A stretch of 64,000 nucleotides of DNA, taken from the NCBI RefSeq assembly GCF_013426205.1, contig NC_089423.1, positions 2,728,001 through 2,792,000 on the forward strand, given 5' to 3'. Below are positions 45,541 to 59,200 of this stretch, piece after piece. Origin of the DNA: Metarhizium brunneum. Its lineage: Eukaryota > Ascomycota > Sordariomycetes > Hypocreales > Clavicipitaceae. Both the position numbers and the translations under genes were made by a program. Positions within the stretch are counted from its first letter, which is position 1; each line of letters begins with the position of its first letter. The notes beneath the pieces are model-generated. The model worked only from the letters and a program-made list of their open reading frames with translations. It was not told where the DNA came from and made no database searches.

Positions 45541-47440
45541 GGAAGCATGCCTCGTCGCTTTGAGGAGGGGCGACTACCTGGCAGCCTTATATGGCGTGGA
45601 GGTTATTCGCTGTGAAGGAGGCTGGTGGCAGTGAAGGATCGAGGTAAATGCGTGTCGCGTTGTTCAGCAGTGATTCTGGCGCCAATTCGCGGGATTGCGG
45701 ATGTGAAGAAGTTGGTCTTCAACTCAAAGCCAAGGCGTGTGTACGAGGCTTTGTGGGTGTTAAGTGCGTTGCGGGATGGTGGGAGCGGTGGGAGCCGGCA
45801 GGCCAAGGGCTCACAATGGGCGAAGAGGATTGCAAGCTGCAAGTGAGACGGTGCTTGTCTGGAGGATAGATGTTGTTTGTTCGGCAGCGGTTGGGCAGAG
45901 CATACAATGCGGAGGTGAAGATGGGGACGAAAGAACGACAGCGCGAAGGGTGTCTGGGGAAGAGGATATACATGTAGTCACGAACGTGGGATAAGAGCAA
46001 GGTGGGACGGGGAGGGAAAGAGCAGCCCAAGGGCAGGCACTTTGAGCATTGAGTCGTGGCGTGGGTGTAACTTGGACTCAGGACCCAACAAGAGCAAGCA
46101 AGGGTCGGAACCATGTGGTACGTACCGGGTGCAAGGGTGGGGGTGAGCGCGCGGAGAGGGCGTGCACACAGGAGCGAAGGGGGGTGCGGAACGGAGGCGC
46201 CGCTGGGAACAGCGCACGCACAGAGAGGGCGAGACGGAGACGAAGCAGCCAGCGCGCTGGGGGCCCAAAAGCACCCTCTTGTGATCAGTAACCATGGGCT
46301 CGCCAGAATTCCAGGCCCCCCAAAAGTCCCAGGTGTCCCGAGAGCAGCCAGGGGGGTGTGGAGGGTGGCCAAGGAGGGGGAACTCGCCCTGGGCCACTTT
46401 GCCCTCTCTCTCTTGCCTCTGTCCCTCTGCGGTCAGCGTGACCCGGGCTTTGCAGGCTAAACTTGAATGGGTATCACTTTGCCATTGCGCTATTGAATGC
46501 ATCGAAGGTACTGCCTATAGTGGCTTAGTTTGCATGCCTGACAACTAAACCTCTTTGGGTCGCTCTCCGTTTTGGCATGTAGCTGGCTTGGGTCGAGCAC
46601 TCTCGCCCAGGCAAGGGCCGTGGCTGCGCACCGTCTTTCATCATGTGATGGCAGGTGCTCCGTTTCGGTTGTCAGTCACCGAGGCCCTTTGGGTCGATTT
46701 TGCTCGCAATGCCAGACGGGCTGCTGTCTCTTACCGGTATGGTATGCGAACTGCGTGTCCGTCTAGGTGGTCCAGATGTCAAAGACTGAAAGACTGAACC
46801 TGACCAAGCCTCACTCAACTCACCGGGCAGCCCCCCGTGATGTCGGAACACAGCTGGCCGTCACGCGCAAGCAGGTTGAAACGGAGCCAGCGCACGCCCG
46901 AGGATTGGGCTGGGCCGTGGAAACTACCTAGTGTTATTATTGTAATTGTTGCGATGCACCTGCTGCAATTTGCTGCCTTTGGACGGTTGATCCAGGAAGA
47001 CTTTGATTAGGAGGCAGACCGCGTCTGCGGATAGTCGCTCCCGACGGTTGATGTCTTCGCTCAGACCGCGCATTCACGCCAAAGCACCAGACCGGCTGTT
47101 CGATGGCCTTTTTTGGTCTTGTTATTGTTGTTTTTGGCCCATGGCAGGTCCATGAATAGCCACAGTCCAGTGTTTGAATGAGGCAGCAGTGTTTCATGCT
47201 CGGCCCCGAATCCAACAAATGCCTTTCATGGCACCCCGTCAGGTGCTCAGGTGCTCCTTTTGCCGGGCCAATTGGCCACAGACGGCCCTGTTTGCCTCAA
47301 TGTCGTCAATGGTCCGTCAGGGCGCTTTCAGAACGAATGGATGGCAAGGGGAGCCCCCGGATTTGCTGAGTCGGCGCGCAGGCCGGCGCAAGGGTCGACC
47401 TTCATTCATTCAATGTTCAGATGGGCTTCAGATCCACGGT

Positions 47441-47477
47441 GCCATGATGCCATGCCCCGATGCCATGCCCTGATGCC
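47441..47477. repeat. Imperfect GATGCCATGCC repeats
   Basis: Three adjoining gatgccatgcc-like units with small changes. Confidence 0.7.
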
Positions 47478-49286
47478 AACGCATGGCTCCAGCCCCCCCC
47501 GTCCAGCTGACCTTGTGACGCGCTCAATCGCCTGGAATTGGATAGTAATGGATTATGCCAATGGGGCTCCTCCCCAGGGTTCAAGGCTCAAAACGCTCCC
47601 CCAGATTTCGCCGTAGTCGCGAAACGGCAGCCTTGTCATCATCGGACAATCAGTATCTGCTGCGCCTGACCGCAATCCTGGCCATTGACACGCCAGCAAT
47701 CGTGGCAGATGCCGGGACGTCAACTCGATGCAAACGTGAACCAGCCCAAGTACAATCCGGCCATGTATGGGGAGTAGCGGTGACCAGAGTGCGATTACAA
47801 GTCATTCAGTGAATACCACCTCGGGAGCAACGCCCCCTGGGCCCAATGTCGTTCGTTGGCCTGTTCCTTGGACTCGTGCGTGTTGTGAGCGTTGGATCAA
47901 GATTCAAGACCATGGGGTTGCATCGGGCAAAGGGCATTCACGTCAGCGTTGGACCTCGACGCCATGCGCATCATGTCCAGATTGTCGGTGCCAACGCATC
48001 AAAATGAAGAATACAACAAGGACATGACGGCACCAGACCCTTTCGGCGTTGATGGTCACCTGCGCTTCCATCTGTTTCGGGCCACGGGCGGTGCCGAGGC
48101 GAATTGGCTGATGCTGATTGTTGCCAGTCTGGTACACGGCTGGTCCTGACTCTTGAGTCCTGACTCCTGCATGCAATCCATTCATGGCTCTCACTCTCGC
48201 AGGAATCAAATTGCCAACATATCACAGACACGCCAGACACGAAGCACCTGAAGAGTATTACTTTTGGCGGGTCACGGCAACTTGGACTCCGTCGATATGA
48301 TCCTTCTTCTCGCATTGCTGGCTCCATCGGATTTCTTCTTCTTCTTTTCGTGGTCAATAACACCATACCGACGTCCCTTCAACTCAATGACTTGTCAGTT
48401 TGCGGATACGTACCACACTTGTATTGTAGTGCTTTTCGTTGATTATCCGCATCCCCTCCCCAACCAAGACATCTCCAACCACGCGCCAGCTACCCAGAGT
48501 AAAAAAAATATATCCATGGGCCATGTTCTTTTCGACTATAGTTGCCATGCAACATGACGGTTGTTTTTGATTCGCCGCCACCCGAGGTTATATCCGGTAT
48601 GCGTCTATTTCAACGCGTATATACACTTGACATGATACGGGACCTGTGACCATAAAAGGTGTCGGTGCAACGATGCAGCGCCTCATCAGACATGCCTCGG
48701 CGAGCCAATCTCTGCTGGCCACTCCTATCTCCCCCCGCAGTTACCGAGTAGATTTGTAAGATAGTCCCGGTGGGATTGCCAACTCCATGCCTGCATCGCT
48801 TGCAAACCGATTGATACGTCTTTCCCCGTACAATACTCCGTATATACTAGCCCATTGAATATGATATAAGAATAGACTCAGCTCCCGGGTCTCAGGCACA
48901 CACCCGAGTTTCTTCTGTCGGGGGCCGTGCATCTGAGCTGTCAGGTTTCAAACCGTATACTCCGTAGTGTTTCTGTTGAAAAACAAACTCTGTCGAGCAC
49001 TACTCCCTGCCAGTCAACTGGATGGCGCCATGATGGCTGATTTGCCTCGCAGTGACGGCCAGTCACCCCGCGAGAAGGAAGGGCGGGTGGCGCCCGTCAT
49101 GCTGCAAAACCATTGGCTGTCGGACTCCAATCCTGGTTCCCCGGACCTTAGCTCGATCCCGTCGTCCTGGGACTTGGGTGGCTCGGCACCGCATGTCGAT
49201 ATTATGTATACACAAATTCCTTTGAAATAGTAAGCCAATGTGATTTCACGCTCGGGCGGGGGAGCATAGCTGTGGAAGAAGAATAA

Positions 49287-49305
49287 AATCAATCAATCAA
49301 TCAAT
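49287..49305. repeat. AATC microsatellite
   Basis: Four AATC units plus AAT. Confidence 0.9.
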
Positions 49306-52300
49306 AAAAACCTTGAACCGTACCTTTGTAGACTGATTGACCAGCAATCCTACCCTATTATTCGCTTCTTAGCCAACCACTAGCATAACAGGAAACTCAG
49401 CCCGCCCAGAGTCGGCCAATCACGGCTGCGAAAATAGCTTTGCGAGGTCATCTGGACAGAGCACAAGGCCATATCCCCGCGAATAGGAAACGAAGCCCCC
49501 GGCATGCCTGCAGCTACGGGCAAAGCTGATAGAAGTCTTTTTGAGCGGGTTAAGCTGGCTTAATCAATCTCGCTGCATGGCCATCAACCATTGACAGCCC
49601 TATCTTCATTCCCTACAGCAACCATTTGCATTGTTTGTGACACCGTGGTCTTCGACGACATATCAATGCGACAGGATGGTGAGGCGGTCACCGATCACTA
49701 GTGATATAGCTAGCCCTCTAATGCTCTATTAGCTTGAGTTTTTAATTCCACAAAGGTGCGACCATGGAGAAGTTGCAGCCTGGTACTCCGGACCGACTAA
49801 GAGATCAAGGGATGGCAAAGTCTGCCCAATCCTTGGGCTGCAGCCGCTGCAGCCATCCGTCCACGATGCTGGCACCGTTTCGCTGGAGGGGGGGGGAGCC
49901 ATTGTTATTTGTGATAGATCATGGCAGATGGACTACCGACCAAAGCCTGTGACCCAAGCCCGCGGGTCTCCAACTGTGGAATGTCTCTGCAAGGTGGAAA
50001 TCCAGGTACGACATCCTCCTGTCTCACTACTAGTTCGCTATGAAAAAGCTGGAGCAGGGTGTGCTGGTAGGGGAAGTCTTGCTTTTTTTGTTTCCTCGAG
50101 AAAACGCATCCTTCCCTAAAAAAGCCCGATTGAATGAGATCCTGCGATCCCGCAGCCTCTACCTCAGAACGCAAGGGGCAACGTAAGTTGTACAACCATC
50201 AAACGACTTCTTCCGGGAAATGGTCATTACGTAGCTGGCAGCATACCGACAGAATGGTTCTCTATCTTTCAAGGTATATCTATCAAGGTAGAGCCATCAC
50301 GTAGAGGATGTATGCTTGTGGTTCGCAGTTTTTCTCCGAAGTTCGGTTCCGCCCCGACTTGGACAGATACGTATTCTGCACTTTAGTAAGTAATTGGAGT
50401 CGTCTCTTGCTCTTTTGGCATGCAGAGCTCGGTAGAAAGACTTGGATGCTTTCGACCCTGTCCACCCCTGGGCAAATGACCTCATGAATTGTAGCCCTTG
50501 GATGTTTTCTTTCCTTTTCTAGGAAACTCATTAGTTTAGCAGCCACAAGGTCGTCCCGCGACGGACCGCCGATGAACCAGGCATCTTCTCCGCTCCAAGC
50601 GCATAACTAGCGGGACGCGCCGTTCAGCTACGCTACAACCATGAGTCCATGATGGAGAATGCCCGCTGTCATCTCATGGAATTCCTGATGATATCAAGCT
50701 CTGTCAATGAGGTGTGTCTCAGGCTTTTGGCCTTTCCTTCAAGTGTTTCGCGCTGTATCGTTGAGTAGTGAGCCGAGATGGTTCGGAAGGGAGCCCTACA
50801 GGGGTTGGATCGCCCACCCAACATTCAAGTTTGACTTGTGGTCGATTTCGAGAGACATATCGGGTGGTTGGTGTCTGCCGGAGACACCAACGCGTAGCGT
50901 ACCTGCTCAGGCGCGTAGAAATGGGAGTCTTGGCTAGTCCGTATTAATATTGTGCCTGGTAGGCTACCCAGTCATTGACAGCATTGTCCTTTGCATGAAT
51001 TCATTCAGATGCAACCATCTAGCGCGTGTAAAGATACGTGACCAATATTTCTCCTATGCCACGAGTCGAGGAGACAACAACTTTGTAAATATTTGCATAT
51101 TGTCTGGCTGGAATGACTCAAAAAATAAGACCAGTCCCAGTCATGAAATCCGGGGTATCAATTTCAAGAGACTTTGGAGAGACTCTCAAGAAACATTCGT
51201 AGAGTCAAGCCACAAGGGTGCAAGACGGGTATGGAGCACTGGATCTCGCTGAGTGAGTTCCAGATGGGACCGGCGATCTGGTTGTGCGCGATCGAGCATA
51301 CTGGGACGCCAAACTAGGAATGTAATCGGCAGGCGACTGGGACACTGTGTGCAGGGAGGGCTGGGATGTTAGTGTACAGGTAAACTATGCAGCCAAGCAC
51401 TAACGCCCGAGTTTGTTGACTTCATGTCCACACCTTTGACATCCGCGAGGGTGTTCCAGCCGGTTGGCTGAGGTGACACAAGAATTATGAAGTAGTATGG
51501 AGTTGGGGAGAGCCATCCATCCACAAGGACGCGTTGCTTTCCCTTCAAACATGTTCGAGGCGAATGGCGCATCATGGTGTGTAGGGAGTAAAACGACAAA
51601 TCAATTGAGAAGCGAGGATTTCTTATTTCTCCTCAAAATTCTTTAAATTCAATTTAACAAATTCGTCCTTGGTACGCAATACACGACTCTCCGCGCAAGT
51701 AGTCGAGGACGGAAAACGGAACCTTTGAGTCGCATGGTGAATGTTGGCTGGACATATCCTGGAAGTTCCTTCCAAAAAATGTGTTTACTGCAGTGCGTGC
51801 CCATGGTTCCTTCCGTGCCCAGCAGACACGAGCTGGACGGGCACCAGACTGCAGGCGCTGGCCAGCCATGGGAAGGAGCAACCGAACGCGCATGATGTGC
51901 TGAACAGAGACATAACACATACTTGACGGAATACATACTTGACCCCATAGCATTTGTGATATATGAGCGGCGCTCTGGCGTGACGGACACGCCGGCTCTC
52001 TCTCACCTGGGCAGGTGTCACAAATTCTCCAATCCACACGCGGCAGAAGGTCATTTGCATCTTGAACCTGCCATTGTACACGGCAATGTGCTTTGCGTGT
52101 GGACTACTCCGTACAACAGCCCACTCTCCACAAATCCGTCAGGATGCAGCATTCTCGACTTTGATCAGCATGCAGGGCAAACGGCGGGGGCATCCGTTGG
52201 ATGTACTATCTCCCTGGTAATTGCAGAATCCTCATTCTTGGAAAAAGCTTGGTATTCCTCCGAATTCCCCATTCAAATGTATGTACAAACCCCTGGCCCC

Positions 52301-54964
52301 CAGCATTACGCGGATGGGTTTAATCCTGATCCTAAGCAGGGCCCAAATGCACAAAAGGTACAGCCCCTGGAGGACGAAATCACGAAAAGCATTAGCCAGA
52401 CCCTTGCAGTTCGCAACCAGAGGACACCATGGGAAGTACATATGTACATGACCACCATCTGACCCTTCGGGGTGCGCTCCGAGGGTGGGCCAGAAACCAT
52501 CCATGAGGCTCCGGAGTCACCGCAGAAGCTCCATGTCAGCCTTGGGCGGTTGCGGCCACTTGTTGGTCGCGGATATGGCCGGGAATGCAGTCCGGAGGGC
52601 TCGTGCCCAAGATATTCATCGTCATCTTCGATTTGATAGCACTCGCCGTGCGATTTCTGCTCGAGGCCCAGGATTGGAGTCAGTCATTCACCTGTGCGCC
52701 AAATGTAGCATGTCCCTGTTCAGCAAAGGGGAACTATGGCCCCTGACCACCACGCCCTCGGTCCAAGAGCTCTCCCTAGTGATGTAAAAAACAAATCTAC
52801 CAATTTGGTGCTAGCACAAAGAGCTTTGCAGACCGGGCCGAAGTCACCCTCAGGTGTCGGGTTCTGAAGCCAGAAACTGAGCCTGCAATTCTGAACCTTG
52901 GGAAGAATATGCGAAATTTGCTTTCGTCAAAAGGAAAGTAAATTCCTGGCTGATTGACGGATTGACTAACGGCACCAAGTTACGGAATGAAAATAACCGT
53001 TCTATACTGCCTGGTCCCAACAACTTGAATCTAACCTGGCAATCGAACATGGCAAGCTTGTCCTTGATGGCCCAAACTTGCCACCTGACATACCAAGGCA
53101 GCGTCAGTCTTGATTTTTGTGATGAAAGTATTAGCGAGTAAGCCACAGGCTTGTCTGCGGCCTTGTTATGAGAAAACACCTACTGCACACGTGGTGGCGA
53201 CGAGACCAAGTTACTACCCCAATTTCCTGGAATACATTTCTATTCTTGGAGTATAAGCCCTCGTTTTCTTTTGTGGTAATAGGGCACCTGTTTGCTTGAA
53301 GCTCAGTTCTGGAGCCATGGAATCACCTCTAATAATAGATTCATGCATAACGAGGCCAGCCACTGCTTCACCATGACAGCGATGACATTGATACAAATGA
53401 CGCGGTAGGTACCCGTCCCGAACCTACTAACAAGACCAGTTGCACCTCCCGTAAACATGCGGATACTGATAACATTGGCAAAGGCGTTGTTTTGCGGGGG
53501 TTATCAATCTCCTTCCTTGGGATCCAAGGAGCTTCAATGGGAACCACGGCAATGTGGCAACTCGCAGTGTGTGCGTTCTACAATCTAGCCATGCCTCTCG
53601 TGTTGGTTTCATGGCGAAACCATCTTGACAGTATTGCTCTGCAAGGATATCCGTAATCCATTATCTCTAGGTCCAGCTGATTGCTTTGGTGACAGATGAT
53701 GATTGCAAATTTACGCCTCCTAGGCTGTCAACCAAAGATAAGCAACTATGACCGATAGCACCATCATACCCTTGAACCGAAGATTGATGCAATGGCTATC
53801 ACCACAAGATGGCAGCCCGTTCCGAGGCGAATGACCTGGCCAGTGTTTTTTCCCCATCATCACCACGTTTCGAAATATACCAAAAGCGAATGTCGCCCTC
53901 TCTGGGGATTGGATCAATTGCATTTTGAACTAGAGAAAGCCAACTTGATTGTGAAACAACCCTCTCGCATCTGCCTTCCCTTGCGAATGCGTGGTGAGCG
54001 GTTTGTTGCCTTACTCAGACTTCTCACCGACGTGGATTTGCGGCCCGGAACGACATCAGATGATCGATTTAGCGTTGGGGGCCATTTGCGCCGTTAAGTA
54101 AGATGCAGGAATGCATGGCGTGGTAGCACGGGATGGCGGAGATGCAGATGGCAAATCCATGGTGGTGGGTGAGAATGATGGCAATGCCCGACGGCCATGC
54201 TGCCAACCACATAACATGAGCATCCGTGTAGATGATCAGCACTTGCAGTCAAACGCAGCTATTTTCGCACCTGCCCTTTGGCCCCCATTCCTCGCCTAGC
54301 GACGAGTTGTACGCACGCCGGATGCCTTCAGTGGCATGCGCTACAAGACGCTTCATCATCCGCGGGCGTGCGTGGGATGCCTCCTTGCGCAACGTCCCTC
54401 AAGATGACTCGACGTCACTCGACAAGCGGATTCTCAAGCATGTACTCCGTACAAGCGCGGGGCATGAGGCCCCGGGAGGTCAGGAGTACTGCATGAAAGG
54501 GCGATGTCCCGAGCTGGATACTCGTCCATGCCTTTTCAGCCAACCGACTTTCACGCAGCAAAGGGCTGAAATAATAGGCGAATGCCACTCTAGCCACGTT
54601 TGGCCCCCAACTCGAAGGCCGCGGACCTCGATTTGGCGGTCGGGGGGGCATCTCTCCCTCTGGAGGTGCAAGTTACCATGTGCTTACGCGGTAGGGAGCC
54701 GCGAAACAACATCGTCAGCGACGAGCGTGTCTTATTTCCATCCGAGCCCGACAAACCCGGGGGTGAAAGGCCAGCCTGACTGGTGTAAATCCGGGGGAGG
54801 GGGAGGCATTCTCGTCTGTTGTGTCTCCCACAGTACTATTTGCAAGGCAGTAAGTATGCACGTGTCAGCTCTGCGCGTATGTTGGGACGGGCGTGGGAGC
54901 CAAGGTTTGGTTCCTGCTAATAGATGCCCAAACTGGCGTGTTTCAAGAAAACCTTTTCTTCTAA

Positions 54965-54983
54965 TTTTTTTTTTAAAAAAAAA
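54965..54983. repeat. T10A9 palindromic tract
   Basis: Ten T followed by nine A, as at 33028 and 22069. Confidence 0.95.
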
Positions 54984-55784
54984 CTAATAGTAAACCAGCC
55001 ACTTTGGGTCGCAAGTTGCCGACGACGCCGCGCTGGCCGCGCAAATACAAGCTCTTGATGTCGTCAATGGTCACGGTGAGGATCACAGCCGCCAAGGTTC
55101 ACTCAGGCGGATGGAAATGGGGCGCACTTGGGCTTCAATTGTCATTTCCGACGCCATGGTGTCCGACTGTGCGGAGTGCTGGCATTTGTCCCGCGTGGGA
55201 GTTGGAAATCTCTCAAGGAAGAGAAACAACTGTGGTGCGGCTGAGCCGATGTTTGCCTACTCCCGTACATTCTTCATGACACCATGGGCCCTGTCAATCA
55301 CATATCCCTGATTAGCCCTTCCCGCCATCACACTCAATTCAGGTCGCTCCGAGGTCGCAAGTTGACCGAGATGACGATGAATGTGGCCCTTGGCCCCGGC
55401 TGCAGTTTCCTATGTCTTCCGAGTCTTGTTCAAGAGTCACGTCCAGTAGGAAGTTGTCCTGAAACCCACGCGTGACCCTTTCAAGCCACAAACCACCAAG
55501 GTTTGCCTTGCGATGAATCCGTCCGGGCTCCGGCCTTCGGTAACGAGATTGGATGGTCATGTTGTTTCATCTGATCACGACTTGGCCCATGTTCGGATGG
55601 ACCTCATCCCGCGGGTGACGATTACGTATCTACGCCGATTGACGGCTGAATGTGATTTGTACGGCCGGAATATAACTACCAGGGTGTGGCGTTGAGCGCT
55701 TCGTATGATTGACGTGGCAAGACGGGATGAAGACCGGGTGAATCAAATCCGGTAATAAAAATTGCCAACGATATATGGATAATA

Positions 55785-55855
55785 TTAGAGCAAGAAACAA
55801 AATTTAATGATTTAATATAATTAATTTTTTTATTGTGAATTTATAAAAAGAAGAT
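55785..55855. repeat. A+T-rich island
   Basis: TTTAATGATTTAATATAATT followed by a T7 run and ATTTATAAAAAG. Confidence 0.7.
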
Positions 55856-56041
55856 GGCGAGGAAGAGGAATAAATGCTCAGAATACGGTGCACCGTTTTC
55901 AAAGCGTTGAGAGTTCGTGACCGTTTTCCCATCCGGCGTGACTGACCACGTCGTACTTCCACAGATGTCATTTGTCTGTGTTTTGTGCGACCAACTCGTA
56001 TAAGGCGATCCAGTAGTTTTGTCCGATTGACATTGCAAATA

Positions 56042-56265
56042 TTAGATCCGAGATAACTGAGTCAGGGTCATGGGAGAGATGCCCAGAATGTGCCCTTTCT
56101 CGTGCTTAATCAATTCTTGGTCATCAACTTGCTCCCCTCGTTGGCCAGAGCAACACCGCGCTATTCAGCGTCTATTCCCGCCGTGACAAGACTTTTGTTC
56201 TGAAATACCAAGCCATTGAGTTTGTACTTTGCCGCTGGCTCAGCCTTGGACGGCACCTCCTACAT
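56042..56265 (-). pseudogene. Possible decayed HExxH metallopeptidase-like fragment
   Basis: On the minus strand one frame reads protein-like text (KAEPAAKYKLNGLVFQNKSL, then LANEGSKLMTKN) broken by stops, and the adjacent frame continues with KHEKGHILGISP, an HExxH zinc-peptidase-like motif. Read in order they could be one small protein damaged by stops and a frameshift. The match to any family is from memory of HEKGH-type motifs only. Chance is a serious alternative. Confidence 0.2.
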
Positions 56266-59200
56266 CGTGGAACCCGGTCCAAGGTTTCCGTTCCCCGAGA
56301 CGGCCGGGTCTGCTATCAAGCTGTACCGCCAAACAAGATAATACATCCCTAACAATCCGCTGCTACTCGTCGTTTCCGTGGACGACGTGTCCGGATTCGC
56401 CTCGCCCCCCTTGTTTGCCGAGGAGTCAGTCGTCACTCACTCAGTGCCTTTCGCAGATTCCCAGCATCAAACCGTCCCGTCGACTCACCCCGAGCCCGCG
56501 GTTCCTGTTCAGGCAAAGAAAGGTCAACTTACCACGGCTCGTCCAATGGTGCCTCCAAATCGGGAGCTGCAGAACCATGTGTGCCCCCTGTGGCACGGGT
56601 CTACCAGAGACTCGGCTGCAGTTAGCCAAGTTTCTCCCAGTCCCTCGGTGGCACAATCGTCAGCCGGCGCGGCAACTTCCAACCTGGTGAGTAGGCCAGG
56701 TCAGCCGGGACAGAAGAGACACAGCAGCAGGTTCCTGTATCACGGTAGCATCCCGCGCCCGAGCTGGCTCTGCTTCGCAAGGGACGTCATGCGACATTGG
56801 GGCGCGGCCGTGAACGTTGACAGACGGGACAAGGGTAGTTTGTCTGGCTTGCTGGTTTTGCGATAACCCCCCCTCTCCTCTTGAGGACGTGCGTTCTCCA
56901 GCTTCCCCCGTTTCTTGGGCGTTGAGTATGTAAACGTCACGGCATAGGGACCCGGGGGCGGTGGCGAGTACAAACACTTACGAGCCATGTCGAGCTGAGG
57001 GCGTTTGTGCCCGCGTACACAAACGGCCGCGGAGGCTGATGCCAATGCTAGTGCTAGTAGTATTCTCGATGGGGGGGTGTTTGAGTGCAAACATCGTCAT
57101 TCAACGTTTGTTGTATCACAAATCTCGCTCAACTCGCCCCTGGGCTGTTTGTGACGCCACCGCGGGATGTTCGACGGGGGGGGGAAGATTGGACTCCAAT
57201 TTACCGGCAGGGCAAGATGACTTTTTTTTTAAATTTGCTTCTTTTTTCATCTAATCTGTATGTATGTGGGTTTACGGGTGTTTGCTCTGGCGGCTTCGAC
57301 GCCATGCAGATGTCGGCTTCTGGTAAACGATCTTGCATGATGGGCGCCAAGGGCTCGGAGGTTGGGAAAGGGGGTGGATGATCTCTCTGCCGCTGCTTTT
57401 TGGCTGACGCCTGGATGCTGGTGCTACGTGGGACGAATGCGTTGATGGGCGTGTATGTGGTGTTTTTCTTTTTTTTGCTTCTTCTGTTGTTCGGCAGCGG
57501 GATGGGCGTTGCACTTGTCGAGCAAGATAGATACTACGGTCAAGCTACTTTGGAACGGTTCGAGAGTGGCCAATACCTTGGCAATATGCTCAATATTGGG
57601 TCTATTTAAATGATGGGTTTTCCAAGTATAGCGTCTATAGGTTGAGACTCAACACGGTCTCGGACGCTGCGTTTGCAGGGAAATGATGCCATAATATCGC
57701 TCGACGGAGTAGATTTAATGCCCGCGCGTCTATTGAAATGTACACATGTTCAATTCAAAGTGATTGAATTACATCATCTAATTCACCGGCACTGCAATGC
57801 CCAGTGCTCGTCCTCGTTCAAGGAACCTCCTGCATCAAACCCCACGCCGGGCAATGTACACATCTCAGAGGCGCCGGACACGACGGCCGTCTTCTCACTC
57901 ACGGCCCCTCCATCTTCGTTAACCAGCCGAGAATACCCTCTTCCACTGGGTCATAAGCCTCAATGGCGGTGTGAGCAAGCTGAAACCTCTGCGAGTATCT
58001 AGGAAAGGGTTGCCATCTACGTCCGAGTTGGTCAATTCTGAACAGGGTCTACCCTTGATAAAACTGCGACTCCATTGGCACTTTCAGCAAACAAGCCGTC
58101 TGGTTTTCTTCGAGGCTGGGCCGAGATGTGGCATTCTCGGCAGAGAAACACGCTCCGTACAGCTATGTGATGCCGTATAAGAAGCCTTCGCGAAGGGTGG
58201 TCACGACGGCTCATGGCCAAACCTGACAACAGATCCTCCATAATAGGATACTGGACGCAGTGTGTGGCGTCGGGACGGCCGCAGAACTGGTTTCAGACGT
58301 CCTAGACCAAGCCACTGTGTTCGGATCTTGTTTCTTTTGCGGCGGGCCGGTATTTGTTGCAAGATGCAGCATCGCCAGATTGGGATCCGTGCCTAGATAA
58401 TACTCCGCACATACATACAGTGAATGCCTGGTGATTTTTGCTTTTTGGACGACTTGTCCAAGTCCCGGGGCCGGTGAGCTTCCGACGCGTGGAATTCCCT
58501 CCACGGAGTCAGTCGTATCACGTAGTACTCGGGCGTCGAGAGCGGGAGGCTCCAAGACACACAAGGTTAGATTTGGACGGTTGCATTTCAAAATAGGCAG
58601 AAGTTGTGCTTGTCCGGTCATGGGATGACGTGCAGACGATAGGATTCCTTGGCCGTAACGCTCTCTGACCACCCTCGAGGAACAGCGTTGGCGGCCATGG
58701 ATTAGGATTGTGTCATGGCGATTCTTGCAAGGCAGCATTCCAGGACCGATTCCATATGGCCCAACGGACTGGCCGTTGACCGTTGGTCATTCACGGTTCA
58801 TACTCTTCCTGCATGTCATTCACCGAACGCGCGGGTGGGTGGTGCTGTGAGACATGTTGATGCATGAACTCTTTGAAGCTAGTCAAGCATGGAACAAGGA
58901 ATATTCTCTAGGACGCTTCCGCACAGATCATCAAGCCATGAAGCGCTTGTCGTGTCTTTCATACCTTGAGGGCTGGTATATGGGCTTTGACCGTATTTCG
59001 CGATACGTGTCAAGGTGTATATGGTGTGTTTTTAATATTGCGAGACAATTCATCAGCACTCGGCCCTTTGTTTAGCTATTTCTGTTTGAATGACCATCGG
59101 GTTTCTCCGCGAATGTGTAAGCCCACCTGATTAGATATTCATCTACGCTAGATGCCAAGGCAAGACTTGTTGACAAAGCTTCCACCCTCCTACCAGGTAG

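Noticed and set aside
48672..48758. 28-codon frame resembling a mitochondrial presequence
   Set aside because: Too short, ends at once in a stop, and no downstream exon continues it.
51923..52462. 179-codon plus-strand open frame
   Set aside because: Composition is plausible but there is no motif, leader or intron evidence; could be a chance frame.
54232..54987. 251-codon plus-strand open frame
   Set aside because: No domain, patchy composition, ends in a poly-T/A tract, and overlaps other frames.
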